Shown here: one piece after another, positions 61,488-64,000 of the stretch | How positions within the stretch are numbered: position 1 is the first letter of the stretch | How the letters are laid out: every line of letters starts with the position of its first letter | Origin: Watersipora subatra | Taxonomy: Eukaryota; Bryozoa; Gymnolaemata; Cheilostomatida; Watersiporidae | NCBI RefSeq assembly: GCF_963576615.1 | Contig: NC_088711.1 | Coordinates: forward strand, 21,360,182-21,424,181 | Direction of reading: 5' to 3' | Length of the DNA: 64,000 nt | The notes under the pieces: generated by a model | The model's input: only the letters and a program-made list of their open reading frames with translations | What the model was told of the DNA's origin: nothing | Database searches by the model: none | Position numbers and translations under genes: made by a program

Positions 61488-64000
61488 CTACTGAAAATTC
61501 TTATGATGTGGTCTTTCCTTTGTACCTTTTCTTGGTTTGGTCTGTGGGTTATATGGTCCTGCTTTTTGCTCCAACATAGTTCTATATGCAGCTCGGAAAA
61601 TGTCAATCTGGTAAGCATAAAATGACCTACAGTACAACACTGAAAAGAATAATTCAATGACTTATTAATAGTCTATTAATTATTCTGCTGCAACACCATC
61701 ATGATGATTAATCATAAATCATAAATGTACAATGTGACACACAAATTATCATGTTCCTGGTTATCCCATTACACTATCAGAAGTAATACATGTAACAGAT
61801 ATTTTGGTAAGCCTGTGAGCATGTGCTTAATGCTTTGAGATGTATGCCGAACATAACAAAGTCATCAGGGACTCACTGATGCTCCAAGTTTCTGAATCAT
61901 AAAGTACATACATAAATACAGAACAAGACACGGAACTTACATCATTACAATTTAAGTATTCACTATTGAAATATGTTCAAAGAATTAACTTACGATATAT
62001 CATAAGGGTCGGCCTAGAATTTGACATTGAATATGTAATGTTAAAGGTTGACTTGCAACAAAATTCACGTTACAGTTATTTGGTATTAAAAGATTCACCA
62101 TGTCTTACTCTGCTGTGTTGTAGGTGCAAAATATGTGGAAATGTGATTACAAGCACTTAAAAGCTAAAAAACGAACAGTCAATCGCCGCTACCACAAAAC
62201 CGCCGTAGATTGAAATCAGTTTATTTCTCTGACGTAGTCATTACAGTTGGTTATTGTCTTGTCACGTGATGTTCTCACGTAAATTGAAAAGCCAATAAAA
62301 GGCTCAATATAAAACGTCTCGTAACACTAGTTTATGACAAACACTTCAGGTTTTACCGAAAAGCCCTTACCAAATATAGATGCTCACCAGTTTACAGTTT
62401 AGTTTTAGTTTGGCCATTCCGTCCGACAATTCGAAGTACATGTACATGTCCGACTTGCGATCATAAAAAATGTCAAATTCTGAAGAGTTAAGACCCTGAT
62501 GTTTCAAGCCTGACACTCTTTCTGAAGAAGCTCCTCAACAGAATCAAATTTCCTAGCAAGTAAGCACCGCCACAAACCAGCTCATATGTGCCAAGCTAAC
62601 TAGTAGTAATAGTTAGAGCTAGAGAGTGTTAGAACGAATATCATTATATATATATATATATGCTTTTAATGATGTTAATTATGTTATTTATACATATAAT
62701 ATTAGTAGGCTAAGTAGGAGTGTCACTCTGAGGGACTTACTGTGCCAGCGATTTTAATTTTGTGATCGACTCTGGCAACCACTCTAAATTATGACAGTGC
62801 AATTGAAAACGATAGGGGTAGTTGTTGAGACAAAAAATCTGATCAGGTGACTTACAGTTCCCGCCAAATGTCGTGAACAATTTCTACAGCATTTTTCGTT
62901 TAGCACAGGTGACCAACATGCACGTCATGTTTATCAGAGGATGATTTGCACTCCTTCGAGCTAAGGTTAAAAAATTAAACGAATTTTTACAGTGGGGTTT
63001 GAGATATCAGTGCTCAAAATGACAGCAAACAATGATGATGAAATAGACCCGTAAGAACAATAGACATGGTTTTATTGAATGCGTGAAATATAATTATTTG
63101 TGAAAACATTTCGACGAATGAGGTTGCGTGAAAGCGTAAACAGAAGCCATTTTGTACAACTACGTCCCATTTGAGCCGTTTTGGAAAGAGATTCTAACCT
63201 ACGGTGGTCTCGTGATGACGGCGGTTAACTGTTCGTTTTTGAGCTTTAGGAGCTTGTAATCACATTTCCACATATTTTGCACCTGCAACACAGCAGAGTA
63301 CGACATGGTAAATCTTTTGATACCAAATAACTATAATGCGAATATTGTTGCAAGCCAACCTTTAAAACAAAAGTTTACAAAATGTGAGCAGGTTTATTTC
63401 AACCTACCGAAAAAAGTCTGTTTTTCTCATTTTCATCATCTACAGCGGCAAGCTCTTCCTTGGTAAGTAGAGGCAGTCGAATGTGTCTAACCGCTAGTCC
63501 AGCAAAATCTACTTTTGTTTTGCCTGGTATGACCTATAAATACCAGACGTAACTAGGTTATTATTTCAGCTTAATATGCTGTACCTGCTGAGCTTGGTTT
63601 TGAACCTGAAAAAACATCAGCGCTGGAATGATTAGCTGGCATTATGAAGTAAACAATATGTAGAGCCCCACTGTAGTGCAACTCTCCAATGTATGACGAG
63701 TCTGCTATTAACATGATACTAGTTTGGCAGGTTTGTAAGGTCTGTATTGTCATTTAAGATAAGATTTCCCTTTGGATTAAGTACAAAAAAAAACTGATAA
63801 GAATTAGATACAGTCGAACCTTGACTTACAATTACTTCTAGAAATCTTTTGGCATACTATGTAAAATTTGAGTAACTATTTGTCTCAACACACGAAGCAA
63901 TTTTCTAGATTACAGAAATTTTCAAGACATCTTTTTGAGTAAAAGTAAAATGGCTGATAAAAAATAAAAATAATATGTAAAAATACTAAAACCAATTTGA
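61488..64000 (-). CDS. BTBD19: BTBD19-like protein, paralogue C, 5' part beyond the right edge
   Basis: Two 3' exons are visible: 63533-63408 (126 nt; VIPGKTKVDF, RHIRLPLLTKEEL, AVDDENEKNRLFS) and 61607-61488 (120 nt with stop; IDIFRAAYRTM...PRKGTKERPHHKNFQ). Both match the last two exons of paralogues A and B in size, phase and sequence, including the KGTKERxHHK signature. No exon is found between 63534 and the window end, so the BACK and BTB exons must lie to the right. The intron between the two exons holds a TA-flanked MITE (62044-63362) that ends 45 bases from the donor. Confidence 0.88.
62044..63362. mobile_element. TA-flanked TIR element, copy 2 (Tc1/mariner-like MITE)
   Basis: 1319 bp, TA at 62042-62043 and 63363-63364. 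Same TIRs as 34532-35410 but about 440 bases longer inside. No transposase frame is seen. (TA)n microsatellite inside at 62645-62662. Confidence 0.8.
63534..64000. other. BTBD19-C intron sequence to the window end
   Basis: AT-rich, no exon or element recognised. Confidence 0.4.

Overview
The window is AT-rich nuclear DNA of an invertebrate animal. Its genes are split into short exons with GT/AG introns and it is crowded with tandem repeats and DNA transposons. The gene set (an ADAM protease, a TEPP/SPMIP8-type sperm axoneme protein, BTBD19-like BTB/BACK proteins) is metazoan. A lophotrochozoan such as a bryozoan or mollusc is a guess; the sequence does not decide it. There is no sign of bacterial operons, rRNA or intact tRNA genes.

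Layout. (1) 19013 down to 1, minus strand: an ADAM-family metalloprotease. The signal peptide, prodomain, catalytic domain and start of the disintegrin domain are visible, and the 3' end lies beyond the left edge. The zinc site reads HMIGHSIGLLHD: the histidines are kept but the catalytic Glu is replaced by Met. (2) 19637-25926, plus strand, divergent from the ADAM gene: a six-exon TEPP/SPMIP8-like gene of 212 aa. A complete, apparently intact piggyBac transposon (22108-24995) sits in one of its introns, about 20 bases from the splice acceptor. (3) 26478-64000, minus strand: three tandem BTBD19-like genes. A (32780-26478, 291 aa) and B (58952-36981, about 303 aa) look complete; C runs off the right edge. 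Exon sizes and phases are nearly the same in all three, so they arose by tandem duplication.

The introns and gaps hold the unusual material. A family of 0.45-0.8 kb elements has Helitron-like ends (5' TCTATATA inserted after A; 3' GC-rich hairpin followed by CTAG|T) and carries an antisense tRNA-like module. A 5.3-kb array of about 355 copies of a 15-base unit (52636-57964) fills much of BTBD19-B intron and starts directly at such a Helitron-like 3' terminus. Its unit contains that terminus (CCAGCTAGT), so it looks like a tandem array seeded by a Helitron end. It has no indels and higher-order duplications of about 1.0 and 1.5 kb. Other items are a 15-base minisatellite with an inverted core (8.1-9.1 kb), a 42-base minisatellite that resembles a dispersed SINE-like repeat, nested TIR elements with TWA, TA and TTAA target duplications, and a broken Ty3/Gypsy fossil near 59.7-60.4 kb.

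The genes show no obvious shared pathway. The ADAM and TEPP genes share a 623-bp divergent promoter region. The three BTBD19 paralogues form one cluster in the same orientation.
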